NCBI RefSeq assembly: GCF_001689125.2
Contig: NZ_CP015405.2
Span: forward strand, 4,036,501 to 4,100,500
Direction of reading: 5' to 3'
Origin: Blautia pseudococcoides
Lineage (GTDB): Bacteria > Bacillota > Clostridia > Lachnospirales > Lachnospiraceae
DNA: 64,000 nucleotides
Part shown: positions 7,626 to 15,600 of the stretch, piece after piece
Position numbering within the stretch: the stretch's first letter is position 1
How the letters are laid out: each line of letters starts with the position of its first letter
Program-made: the position numbers and the translations under genes
The notes under the pieces: model-generated
Seen by the model: the letters and a program-made list of their open reading frames with translations, nothing else
Database searches by the model: none
Told to the model about the DNA's origin: nothing

Positions 7626-8141
7626 TCATTTCCGGTTTTGTCCAAGATTTATCCTGCTTTTGTCCAAGTTTAACCCTACGGGTATTTCCCGCAGTTCTTT
7701 CCGAAATTGGTGCGCAAAACGAATCGTCTTAACTGTACCGCCTTTTTCCCGACCGTCATACACTGCAATTACACGGTCTGAATGTTCCACCATGTAACGG
7801 TTGCGTTTGGCATAGACATTGGGCCTGTATTCATCCTGAATTACGATAACCTCTGCACAGGCATCCAGAAGGGCGTTTGTATGTTCCTTCTGGCACAGAC
7901 TGTCCATCCGTTTCCAGTATGGAAGCACCGCAATCAACCGCAGCTCAGGGAAATCCTTTTGCAGAATCACTACAACTTCCGCAAAGTATTGGTCTGCACC
8001 ATTGGCAAATCCGGTCATAAATCCGGTATAACCATCCGAAACCGCCTTTACAATTTCACGCCGCAAAGCATATTTTACCGCGTCTATCTGTTCATCCGGT
8101 ATATCTCTGTGTCCTGTGACACAACAGGTCTTTTCTTCCAT
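7626..8141 (-). CDS. SLOG-fold / DUF1273 family protein
   Basis: A 171-residue cytoplasmic protein of the YpsA/DUF1273 branch of the SLOG (Rossmann nucleotide-binding) superfamily: CCVTGHRDIP at the N-terminus, FMTGFANGADQYFAE for the nucleotide-binding glycine loop, and SDRVIAVYDGREKGGTVKTI for the second phosphate-binding loop. SLOG proteins bind nucleotide-derived ligands, and several act as sensors in stress or defence contexts; a specific role is not shown here. A strong promoter (8184-8212) abuts an inverted repeat shared with the divergent XRE regulator, so it is probably regulated by that protein. Confidence 0.85.
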   Translation of the reverse strand: MEEKTCCVTGHRDIPDEQIDAVKYALRREIVKAVSDGYTGFMTGFANGADQYFAEVVVILQKDFPELRLIAVLPYWKRMDSLCQKEHTNALLDACAEVIVIQDEYRPNVYAKRNRYMVEHSDRVIAVYDGREKGGTVKTIRFAHQFRKELREIPVGLNLDKSRINLGQNRK

Positions 8142-8183
8142 TAGGTTCCTCCGTTTAATAGATTTAATTTTGTATCTATCATC

Positions 8184-8263
8184 ATTATAATAGCTTTATT
8201 TTTTCAAGTCAACGCAAATACCCTTTTTCTATTTGCGAATAGAAGTAATGTATGAGGTACAAT
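8184..8263. promoter_or_regulatory. Divergent promoters with shared inverted-repeat operator
   Basis: For the minus-strand SLOG gene, TTGACT (8207-8212) and TATAAT (8184-8189) are 17 bases apart. An 8-bp perfect inverted repeat CGCAAATA-N9-TATTTGCG (8213-8237) abuts that -35 and overlaps the probable -35 of the plus-strand XRE gene (TTGCGA near 8233, TACAAT at 8258-8263). A dimeric regulator bound there could control both genes. Confidence 0.6.
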
Positions 8264-8289
8264 CTATTACAGAGTAGGAGGTGGGTCTG

Positions 8290-8604
8290 ATGTATGAAGA
8301 ATTCGTCCCGGAACGGCTGGCAAAGCTGAGATTACAAAAAGGTGTATCTGCACGCGATATGTCATTGTCGTTGGGGCAGGCAAACAACTACATCAATAAC
8401 ATTGAAAACAAAAAATCACTTCCTGCCATGCAGTCCTTCTTCTATATCTGTGAATATCTTGGCGTAACACCAAAGGAATTCTTTGATGAAGAAAATCTTT
8501 ATCCAGAAACCCTGCAGGAATTTATTGCAGAAGCAAAGAAACTGGATCCAAAATTAATGGCATATATCCTCGGCATTATGAAAGAACTGAACAGCAAAAA
8601 GTAA
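8290..8604 (+). CDS. XRE-family helix-turn-helix regulator
   Basis: A 104-residue DNA-binding protein: the HTH is in residues about 10-65 (LAKLRLQKGVSARDMSLSLG, YINNIENKKSLPAMQSFFYI, CEYLGVTPKEFFD), followed by a short helical tail. The start at 8290 has TAGGAGG eight bases upstream; a GTG at 8281 overlaps the RBS and is less likely. It is divergent from the SLOG gene, with the inverted repeat at 8213-8237 as candidate operator. It is one of only two clear plus-strand genes in the window. Bases 8605-8774 hold no supportable gene. Confidence 0.85.
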   Translation: MYEEFVPERLAKLRLQKGVSARDMSLSLGQANNYINNIENKKSLPAMQSFFYICEYLGVTPKEFFDEENLYPETLQEFIAEAKKLDPKLMAYILGIMKELNSKK

Positions 8605-8774
8605 AGTGGTCACACGGATTGGCTGCTTTTTTCTTATTATCTCCTCTGTGTTCCTAAATCCATCCTCAGAACATTCTATATTCATACTTTTTTCCCTGTC
8701 AGAGCCACTCCCCCCCTAATTCAAATACATTCTTTTCCATAATGTCTGTTACAGCCTGAAATATGATAAAAAAT

Positions 8775-9173
8775 TTATGGCCAAATCAGTTTCGCCATAA
8801 TATCCTCTTCCCTCACAAAAGGTTCTTCCCAGTATCTGGAGTCCAGTGAATGCCCTGCATTGTCTCCAAGAACATAATAACAGTTCTCCGGTACTGCCAC
8901 ACTGATTCCATTGTGCTCTATATGTTCATTTTTTACCGCTGCAATCCGCTTGACCAGCAGCTTCCCGTCATGATGAAAAATAATAATATCGCCTGTTTCA
9001 AGTTTGGAATAAATCCGGACTCCAACAATATAACTGTCTTTTTTCAATGTCGGTTCCATAGACTCCGTAGGTACATAACCCAACAAAAATATCATCCTAA
9101 ATAAAATCAATGTAATGATCATAATGAGAAACGGAATTATCCATTTCCATGTGCTCTTTTTCAGTCTACTCAT
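8775..9173 (-). CDS. lepB: Type I signal peptidase
   Basis: A 132-residue membrane-anchored signal peptidase. The single N-terminal transmembrane segment (WIIPFLIMIITLILFRMIFLL) is followed by the catalytic serine in PTESMEPTL and the catalytic lysine in GKLLVKRIAAV, with the C-terminal GDNAGHSLDSRYW box. The start is at 9173, with GGAGG six bases upstream. Placed within the ICE, it could process the exported adhesin and the signal-peptide proteins of the element; that link is inference. It is shorter than chromosomal homologues but has every catalytic box. Confidence 0.85.
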   Translation of the reverse strand: MSRLKKSTWKWIIPFLIMIITLILFRMIFLLGYVPTESMEPTLKKDSYIVGVRIYSKLETGDIIIFHHDGKLLVKRIAAVKNEHIEHNGISVAVPENCYYVLGDNAGHSLDSRYWEEPFVREEDIMAKLIWP

Positions 9174-9250
9174 AATTTGCCTCCAAAAATAAAAAAAAGC
9201 GAGATGCTGTAAACCAATCAAGGCTATCCGCATCCCATATGATCTGCCCG

Positions 9251-9808
9251 TCACCCCTCCAGATGATAGGCATCTGCAAGCTGCACAAACTCCGGCCGGC
9301 TCTTCAGGAACTTCCGTGCTTTGGATACCCAAGCACAAACCAGTTTTGCTGAAGCATTCATTTTTACTCCAATTTCACTGCTTGTATATCCTTTTGACAT
9401 CATGCAGATGGCGTCTATGCCTTTACTGGTGGAAGGCGGTGCCTCGGCCTTTGCCTGTTCGAGTATACGATTGATGTCCATACGAAAATCCGATAGTTCC
9501 TCCGGAGTTTCCTGTTCTGCTGCAATATATGGGGTCACATCGGAGAGAATCTCCTTCGCCTGTCTTCGGGTAGCATAAACCATGGCATCACAGATCTCAT
9601 GCCAGATCAGCCGATAGGCATAGGTGGAAAACGTGCCGCCCTTGTCAGTTGCAGCAGCTTTGCATAGGCCAATGCTTCCAATCTGAAAAAGATCTTCGTA
9701 GGAATACATACCCACCTGATAAGGGGGCTGCAGCTTATCCTGAATCACTCTATGTATCAGACCGATATTTTTTGCAACCTTCTCCTGTTCTTTTCCTGTT
9801 AATATCAT
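9251..9808 (-). CDS. Sigma-70-like factor (ICE-borne)
   Basis: A 185-residue protein with a sigma region 2 (ARNIGLIHRV-like start, YEDLFQIGSIGLCKAA, FSTYAYRLIWHEI) and a C-terminal helix-turn-helix resembling region 4 (MMSKGYTSSEIGVKMNASAK, LVCAWVSKARKFL). There is no region 1 or 3. It is probably an alternative sigma or sigma-like regulator of ICE genes. The ATG overlaps the stop of the DUF3268 gene (ATGA), so the two are translationally coupled and share the leader RNA at 10423-10535. Confidence 0.8.
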   Translation of the reverse strand: MILTGKEQEKVAKNIGLIHRVIQDKLQPPYQVGMYSYEDLFQIGSIGLCKAAATDKGGTFSTYAYRLIWHEICDAMVYATRRQAKEILSDVTPYIAAEQETPEELSDFRMDINRILEQAKAEAPPSTSKGIDAICMMSKGYTSSEIGVKMNASAKLVCAWVSKARKFLKSRPEFVQLADAYHLEG

Positions 9809-10278
9809 GAGGCTGCCACGCCCCCTTCTAATGCTCGAAATCGGTATCTGTTCTTTCCGGATTTACGGCGCTCCATCAGCCTGCGGCTCTCTTCAATAAC
9901 CTGTTTGCAGTAATATTCCCCCAGATGGCCAATATGTGCCTCCGATAAAGGAGCACAAATTAAGTCTGCCAGCCACTGATAAGCATCCTGTTTGCTCATC
10001 ATCCCAGACTGGTGCAGCTGGTCAAAATAGTGATGTGCGGTCCGCCTGAGGGTGCGAAGTTCATGATTGGCCAGGCTTCCCACTGGGATATTGGTTCCAG
10101 CATGGACTCGTACATAAGCGTCACATTCCGGATAACGGCCGCATACATAGAGCATTGTTTTTTTACTGTTATCATGATAAATCCCATCCGCACTCCGATA
10201 AATAACCGGACTGCCACAATAAGGGCAACGCATAGAACCTGCCTGAAATCCCTTTCTTTTCTTTTTTTGTTTTTTCAT
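9805..10278 (-). CDS. DUF3268-type zinc-finger protein
   Basis: A 157-residue protein with a zinc-ribbon (RCPYCGSPVIYRSADG, then YVCGRYPECDAYVRVH) as in DUF3268 proteins, followed by a helical part (RTLRRTAHHYFDQLHQSG, SKQDAYQWLADL) that resembles small nucleic-acid-binding proteins of ICEs. The start at 10278 has GGAGG 8 bases upstream; the longer open frame runs into the leader terminator. Its 5' leader carries a structured RNA, a terminator-like hairpin and a near-consensus promoter. It is coupled to the downstream sigma factor. Confidence 0.8.
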   Translation of the reverse strand: MKKQKKKRKGFQAGSMRCPYCGSPVIYRSADGIYHDNSKKTMLYVCGRYPECDAYVRVHAGTNIPVGSLANHELRTLRRTAHHYFDQLHQSGMMSKQDAYQWLADLICAPLSEAHIGHLGEYYCKQVIEESRRLMERRKSGKNRYRFRALEGGVAAS

Positions 10279-10306
10279 CGTCTTAACCTCCGTTTGGATA
10301 AAAGAA

Positions 10307-10411
10307 AAAGCCGGAAGGTCTGCAAAAAAGCATACAGAGCCAAAGCACTGGAATTTCAATGTCTCATCCAGCAAATTGACTCTGTAAGTATTTAAGCAGC
10401 CTTCCGGCTTT
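10307..10411 (-). terminator. Attenuator-like terminator before the DUF3268 gene
   Basis: On the minus strand AAAGCCGGAAGG (10400-10411) pairs with CCTTCCGGCTTT (10307-10318), followed by TTTTCTTTT. The 80-base loop carries a second stem (TACAGAG/CTCTGTA). It lies between the structured RNA and the ribosome binding site, the arrangement of transcription attenuation. Confidence 0.7.
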
Positions 10412-10422
10412 AATATTCAAAT

Positions 10423-10535
10423 GACTTGCGTTGTTATGGATCCGCTCAATGCGCAGAATCCGTAACGGTTCCCTAATTCCCTTGAATCAGGTCTGACGCT
10501 ATACCACAAACGTACCGAGAGCCTGAACGCAAGTC
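10423..10535 (-). ncRNA. Structured cis-regulatory RNA, DUF3268 RNA motif candidate
   Basis: The two ends pair perfectly over ten bases (GACTTGCGTT at 10526-10535 and AACGCAAGTC at 10423-10432, read on the minus strand), closing a multi-stem structure. An internal stem is GTTACGGAT/ATCCATAAC, and the rest holds further short helices and conserved-looking single-stranded blocks (GGTACG, CAAGGGAATTAGGGAACC). A structured RNA named after the DUF3268 domain has been described upstream of such genes in Firmicutes; position and neighbouring gene fit, but I could not run the covariance model. Confidence 0.65.
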
Positions 10536-10549
10536 CCTGCCACGGTTAT

Positions 10550-10629
10550 AGTATAGCAAATTAAAATCTGCATGTCAAGCCTTATAGGAATATTTATTTT
10601 AATTTTTTGTTCAAATTATTCCTATAAGG
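10550..10629 (-). promoter_or_regulatory. Promoter and 13-bp inverted repeat upstream of the leader RNA
   Basis: TTGACA (10573-10578) and TATACT (10550-10555) are 17 bases apart on the minus strand and point at the structured RNA, which would begin about 7-10 bases later. Just upstream of the -35, CCTTATAGGAATA (10617-10629) and TATTCCTATAAGG (10580-10592) form a perfect 13-bp inverted repeat with a 24-base A/T-rich centre, a candidate operator. Confidence 0.75.
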
Positions 10630-10660
10630 ATTTCTCGTGTGTTCCGAAATCAGTCTGAGA

Positions 10661-11209
10661 CTAATCCTCTCCATATTCATCCTCGTACTCAACATCGCTT
10701 TCACTGCGTTTTTTCATCACCTGCATGACGACTAAACTGCCGACAGCCAAAACCATGCCGCCTGCAAATAGTACGAGATGAAGTACCGGGATGCCTGCAA
10801 CTGTGCCCTTTGTATCTTGCCCGCTATTTGAACCATTGCTTTTCTGGTTCTCACTGCTCTCATTTTGCATCTCCTCTGTTGTGGCAGGGACTTGCGTTGC
10901 TTGTGGAGCAGATACAGAGGAATTCATACAGGTCAGCACATAGGATTTGCTGCCGCCCAGTTCCATTCTCAGGACACCGTCTTCGCCAACTGCTATGGTT
11001 CCAGGGTACATCCCGGAATCCGTTTTCAGCTGAAATTCTACTCCAGCCCAGTCTGCACCGAGCTGAATTTCCAGTTTCTCAGGTTCTATGACCTGCATTT
11101 CCGTTCCATCCGTTCCCTGCGGCTCCGCATAGATCGGTGTGGCCGGAATGCAGAGGATACAGATGAGAGAAAGGACTGTCAGAATTCCTTTTAACAATTT
11201 TACTTTCAT
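10661..11209 (-). CDS. Exported single-pass membrane protein of the ICE
   Basis: A 182-residue protein with an N-terminal signal peptide (ILTVLSLICILCIPATPIYA), a short extracellular domain (about residues 32-100), a Ser/Asn/Gln-rich linker, a transmembrane helix (LHLVLFAGGMVLAVGSLVV) and a short acidic cytoplasmic tail ending EYEDEYGED. No family is assigned with confidence. The second ATG (11209), 8 bases after GGAGG, is the better start. It lies between the Fic gene and the DUF3268 leader, preceded by a terminator-like hairpin whose U-tract ends at the RBS. Confidence 0.75.
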   Translation of the reverse strand: MKVKLLKGILTVLSLICILCIPATPIYAEPQGTDGTEMQVIEPEKLEIQLGADWAGVEFQLKTDSGMYPGTIAVGEDGVLRMELGGSKSYVLTCMNSSVSAPQATQVPATTEEMQNESSENQKSNGSNSGQDTKGTVAGIPVLHLVLFAGGMVLAVGSLVVMQVMKKRSESDVEYEDEYGED

Positions 11210-11223
11210 GGTCATTTCCTCCT

Positions 11224-11251
11224 AAAAAAGGCTGCCCTTTTAAGGACAGCC
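11224..11251 (-). terminator. Terminator between Fic gene and membrane-protein gene
   Basis: GGCTGTCC/GGGCAGCC with a 6-base loop followed by TTTTTT on the minus strand. The U-tract runs straight into the AGGAGG of the next gene, so it may limit read-through from fic or act as a leader attenuator. Confidence 0.75.
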
Positions 11252-11271
11252 CATGATAATCATATGAATTT

Positions 11272-12405
11272 TTAAGTGTCTTTTCGTAAAATATCCAGAT
11301 ATTCCTGATAAGCAAATACCCTGTTTCTGCTTGCATTGTTTGTCTGCATTAAGATTCCCTCTTTCACAAACCTGCCCACTGCTGCGGATACTGTGCTAAA
11401 AGAGAGTCCTAATTCATCTGCTGTCTTCCTAATATCAATAATCGGGTTTTGCTCCAGATAGGAAAACAGTTTTTCTGCTGTTTGCGCTGCACGCCCCATC
11501 TGCTTAACAACCGCCTCGTTACGGTCATGCAGAGCGGAGAGCTTATGGATTGCCTCCGTTGCATCCTCAGCAGATTCTTTCACTGCCTGCAGGAAAAACC
11601 TGACCCACTGCTCATAATTGTCTTTGTTTCTGACTTCACTCATACGGTCATAATATTCGATGCGGTTTTTCTTCAGAAAACAGGAAATATACAGAGCTGG
11701 TGTTTTCAGGGCTTTTTTCTCAATTAAAAACAAAGTAATCAGAAGTCTCCCTACACGGCCGTTTCCATCTAAAAACGGATGGATCGTTTCAAACTGATAG
11801 TGAAGAAGAGCCGCTTGGATTAGGATATCCAGCGTATCATCCGAATGGATGTACTTTTCCAAATCCGACATTGCTTTTTGCATGTCTTCTGGGCGCGGCG
11901 GAATATATCTCGCATTTTTCAGCGTGCTTCCTGCAGCTCCGATCCAGTTTTGAGAGATCCGGAATTCGCCCGGACTCTTTTCCTGGCCTCTGACGCCTTC
12001 CATCAAAACAGCATGGGTCTCTTTAATCAGCCGATTACAAAGCGGCAGAGTTTCTAACCGATTCAGTGCAAATTCAGTAGCCTTGATATAATTGATGACA
12101 TCCGACACATTCTGGTTTGCATTCTGTTCAATGAGTGGATCCAGCACATCCTCCAGTGTAGCCTGTGTGCCCTCGATCTGGGAGGACAACAACGCTTCCT
12201 TACGCACATACATGGAGATAAAAAGGCTCATATTGGGAATATTAGCAGAAAGAGTGTCCAGTGTAGCCAGTGCTTTTGTCGCCCCAATTAAAGCAGTAAT
12301 CATATCCGCATCCATCTCCAATAACGGCGGAAGTGGTGCTGGACAAAAAGATTTGTATTCTGCCTCTCCGCTTAAATTCTTGACATATTCTCCCGCTCTT
12401 CCCAT
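11272..12405 (-). CDS. Fic-domain protein with C-terminal winged helix
   Basis: A 377-residue Fic protein, predicted to transfer AMP or another phosphate-containing group. It has an N-terminal inhibitory helix motif (SSQIEGT at residues 74-80, class II type), the complete Fic loop HPFLDGNGRVGR (209-220), and a C-terminal winged-helix domain (IDIRKTADELGLSFSTVSAA) able to bind DNA. The start at 12405 has GGAGG eight bases upstream. Its promoter is consensus and lies inside a 14-bp inverted repeat, so autoregulation through the winged helix is plausible. In the ICE it could be a host-modifying or maintenance factor; no antitoxin gene is adjacent, and the inhibitory helix is in cis. Confidence 0.9.
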   Translation of the reverse strand: MGRAGEYVKNLSGEAEYKSFCPAPLPPLLEMDADMITALIGATKALATLDTLSANIPNMSLFISMYVRKEALLSSQIEGTQATLEDVLDPLIEQNANQNVSDVINYIKATEFALNRLETLPLCNRLIKETHAVLMEGVRGQEKSPGEFRISQNWIGAAGSTLKNARYIPPRPEDMQKAMSDLEKYIHSDDTLDILIQAALLHYQFETIHPFLDGNGRVGRLLITLFLIEKKALKTPALYISCFLKKNRIEYYDRMSEVRNKDNYEQWVRFFLQAVKESAEDATEAIHKLSALHDRNEAVVKQMGRAAQTAEKLFSYLEQNPIIDIRKTADELGLSFSTVSAAVGRFVKEGILMQTNNASRNRVFAYQEYLDILRKDT

Positions 12406-12417
12406 AAAAGACACCTC

Positions 12418-12466
12418 CAAATCAAAATAACACTCTTATTATACCTCCGTTATTTTGATTTGTCAA
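12418..12466 (-). promoter_or_regulatory. Consensus promoter inside an inverted repeat (Fic operator)
   Basis: TTGACA (12461-12466), 17-base spacer, TATAAT (12438-12443). The arms CAAATCAAAATAAC (12449-12462 read on the minus strand) and GTTATTTTGATTTG (12418-12431) are a perfect 14-bp inverted repeat around the -10 that reaches to the RBS. Further half-sites (ATTTTGA-like) occur at 12470-12485 and 12540-12555. Confidence 0.8.
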
Positions 12467-12579
12467 CTTAACTCAAAATAGATTTTTCATTTATTATCAT
12501 TTACGATTTTAAGTCATAATATTTGTCCTCCAAAACTTTTTTTATTTTGATTTCATATCAACATAAGGGTCTAAATTGA

Positions 12580-12608
12580 GAACCGGGCAGAGAATCTCTG
12601 CCCAGTTC
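12580..12608 (-). terminator. Terminator after the adhesin gene
   Basis: A 14-bp stem, GAACTGGGCAGAGA paired with TCTCTGCCCGGTTC (one G-U), immediately after the adhesin stop. The downstream T-run is weak (TCAATTT). Bases 12467-12579 hold only candidate half-operators and no gene. Confidence 0.6.
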
Positions 12609-12627
12609 CTTTCTGATTTACAGATTC

Positions 12628-15600
12628 TTACTTCGTATCTTTCTTCTTGCGTTTTTTGGCCCAGAAGATGCTTGTGCCAAGTCCAGCGGCGCTGGCAGCA
12701 ATTAAGCCAATCCACATCCACGGATTGAAGTCATCGCCTGTCTTTGGTACATCCACCGTAACTTTATCGTTATGAACATTGACTGTCAAGGTTTCATCCG
12801 CAACAAGTTCGACTACCACAGGCGCAGGACGCTTGTATCCGGCGCTGAGGCTGTCTTCCACCTCGGTGATTGTATATTTTCCGATCCGGAGGTCCTCAAT
12901 ATAGATTTTACCGTTAGAATCCGTCTTGAACGTCTTATCGTAATCATCTCCGACAATATGGAAACTGAATCCCTCTACAACCCCGTCACTGGATGTTTTG
13001 ATAATCTTCAGGTTGCCTTTCTTGGCCTGATTAAGGAATCCTTTGCCAGCTTCGTTCTCCACCTCATAGACTTTTCCGTCTGTATCTATACTGACATAAT
13101 AGACGCCCTCGTCCAAATAGAAACCTTCCGGGGCCTTCGATTCTTTTACAAGATAGCCGTTGAAACGCAAATCAGTCATTTGATACTCACCAGGCTCTGT
13201 TTCATCCAGTGTTCCAAGTAGCTCATCTTCATCATCAAGCTTTTTGTTGCCATTGCTGTCAAGGTAAACCTCAAACTCTGCACCCGATAACTTATGGTCT
13301 GGATAATCTGCATCATATTTTGTCAAATGGATACTGCCCACGATAAACTCATTGGTAATCTTCAATGTGACAACCTGCCCATCCTGCTTAATTTCAACGG
13401 AGAAAGACTCCCCACATAGGACAAAACCTTCCGGCTGTTCTATTTCACGCACAATCCATGCTCCGTATGGCACCTTGTCAAAACCGAAGCTGCCATCCTC
13501 GGCAGATGTAGTCACTAGAATGGCATTTTCTTCCGTAAATTCTTTTGTGGACTCCGTAAACAGACCAATCTTTGCGCCTGCCAATGCGTTGCCGTCTTCA
13601 TCCTGTTTCTTTCCGGAAATGGAGCCGTATTTTAAAGTGTTTTCAATGGCTTCTCCATCATTGGCCAGAATCTGTACCAATGCTGTTTCCTGCCCGGCAT
13701 ACTCAAATACCACAGGGTACTTTTTGTCAGTTGGCAGGTAATGAGGATCCGTACCGTCTTCGCGCAGGTAATAGCTACCAAAAGGCAGATCCGTCTGTGC
13801 TGTGGCGGTTCCATCCTCCTGAACCTCCAGTATTTCGATTAACCCATCTGCCGGAATGACCATTCCGTCTGCCGCTGCAATATCCTCCGCCGCATACAAC
13901 CCAAAAATAACGCTGTGGACCTCACCGTTCATTCCAATACCGAACTGTTTATCCTGTTCCATCACTTTTTCCAGGCTGATCAGCACCTTCTGGCGCTCAT
14001 TATAAAAGCTGGCTGAAGTTTCTGTCACTTCGACTTCCTGTCCGGCATAGGACAGTTCCACTAACTGGGATTTTATATTCAGAACCATTCCATACGGCGA
14101 CTGGACCTCCGAAATTGTATATTTTCCCAAATATAAAAGGGTACTGGATGCCTGCCCGCTGCCATCCGTTGTAATGGTATCAACTACCGAACCTTTTTCA
14201 GCTCGGAGCGTTCCATCCTGCGTGTAAATGTCTTCTGCTGCACAGATTTCATAAACTGCACCTTCCAGCCCGCGGGTTTCATAGACTGGAGTATAGCGGT
14301 CAGAAAATCCTTTGTTCTCCTCTACCATAACCGTGGAAAAAATCTCGCCACTCTTGGTGATATGAATCTTGCTCTTCTGCGGCATATTCTGTTTTTCTAC
14401 TACCACCACGTCCTGACTTCCATCCACCTGAAAGGATACAGGTTCGCTACTCAAAACATAACCGTAACACGTTTCCACCTCTATTAGCTCATAACAGCCA
14501 TAAGGGAGCTCGCAGGGGAGCATCAGCCAGCCTTCGTCATTGGTAAAAAACGTATCGATTACAACAGGGGTCGGATAATACACATTCTGCGAAATCAGTT
14601 CTCCCGTGGAAAGGTCGCGCACCTGAAATCCAACGCCGGCGGCAGGGATGATTTTCCCAGTCTCTGCATCGTGTTTTTCAATACGGATAAAACTAGCCTG
14701 GGTCAGGTTGTTCAGGATATAGGAATAAGTCTGGTCATCTTGACGGATGTACACAGTGAAGTCCGGAACAAATGCCTGGCCCTCCATGCCTTCGATCTGA
14801 TGGACAGTGTACCTACCGTAGGGCATATCCTTGGAAACAGCAAATCCATCTGCATCTGTTGTCAGGATATCACGCTCCGCTTCGCGGGCATTGTCAAAAC
14901 TGCCTGCACTGGAAAGATAAATTTGGAACTTGGCGCCTTCCTCCGGCTGTTCAATAATGCCCTCATGTCCGGGTGCCTTAATATCCTCTTCCGGAATCGG
15001 GGTGGTTTCATATTTATCTTTTTCAGGTTCTGTTTCTGAAGGAACTGTTTCTTCGGTATCTGGTGCCTGAGACTCCTCTGGAACTGTTTCTGTCTCCGAT
15101 TCCATCTGGGTATTCCCGTCGCTTACTGCAGTATCTTTTGATTCTTCTGTTACATTGCTACCATTATCTTCCGCTTCTGCGGTTTCAGCCTCAGTCTGGG
15201 GATCGCTGCTACTGACATCCTTCTGAGGGTCGCTGCCGCTTTCCGCTGCAAGCATGAGAAGCTCCGCTACCTGTACACCAAAAGCAGATGAATTCTCAGT
15301 GTTCTCAGTATCCTTCGCAGTTTCCGTTTCCTTAACGGTCTCAATATCCTCCTGCTCCTTGTCAATATGCTTAATCAGACGGATGCGACCCATGATGACC
15401 TGCTCGGTAACATTTATAGGAATTTGATTCAGCTCTATCTCAAAATTACCAGGGTCTGCAGGGATAGTGTAAACGGACTCGTCTAAAAGATAGCCTTCCG
15501 AAGAACTGATTTCTTTCAGCGTCCAATCGGAATCACAGATAAAATAGTCACTGATAAAGGAACCTTCGGCATCCGTTGTATATGAAGCAACCAATGTATC

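Noticed and set aside
1-8144. Integron-like cassette array
   Set aside because: All genes face one way, but no attC consensus (RYYYAAC...GTTRRRY) follows each gene and no integrase is seen.
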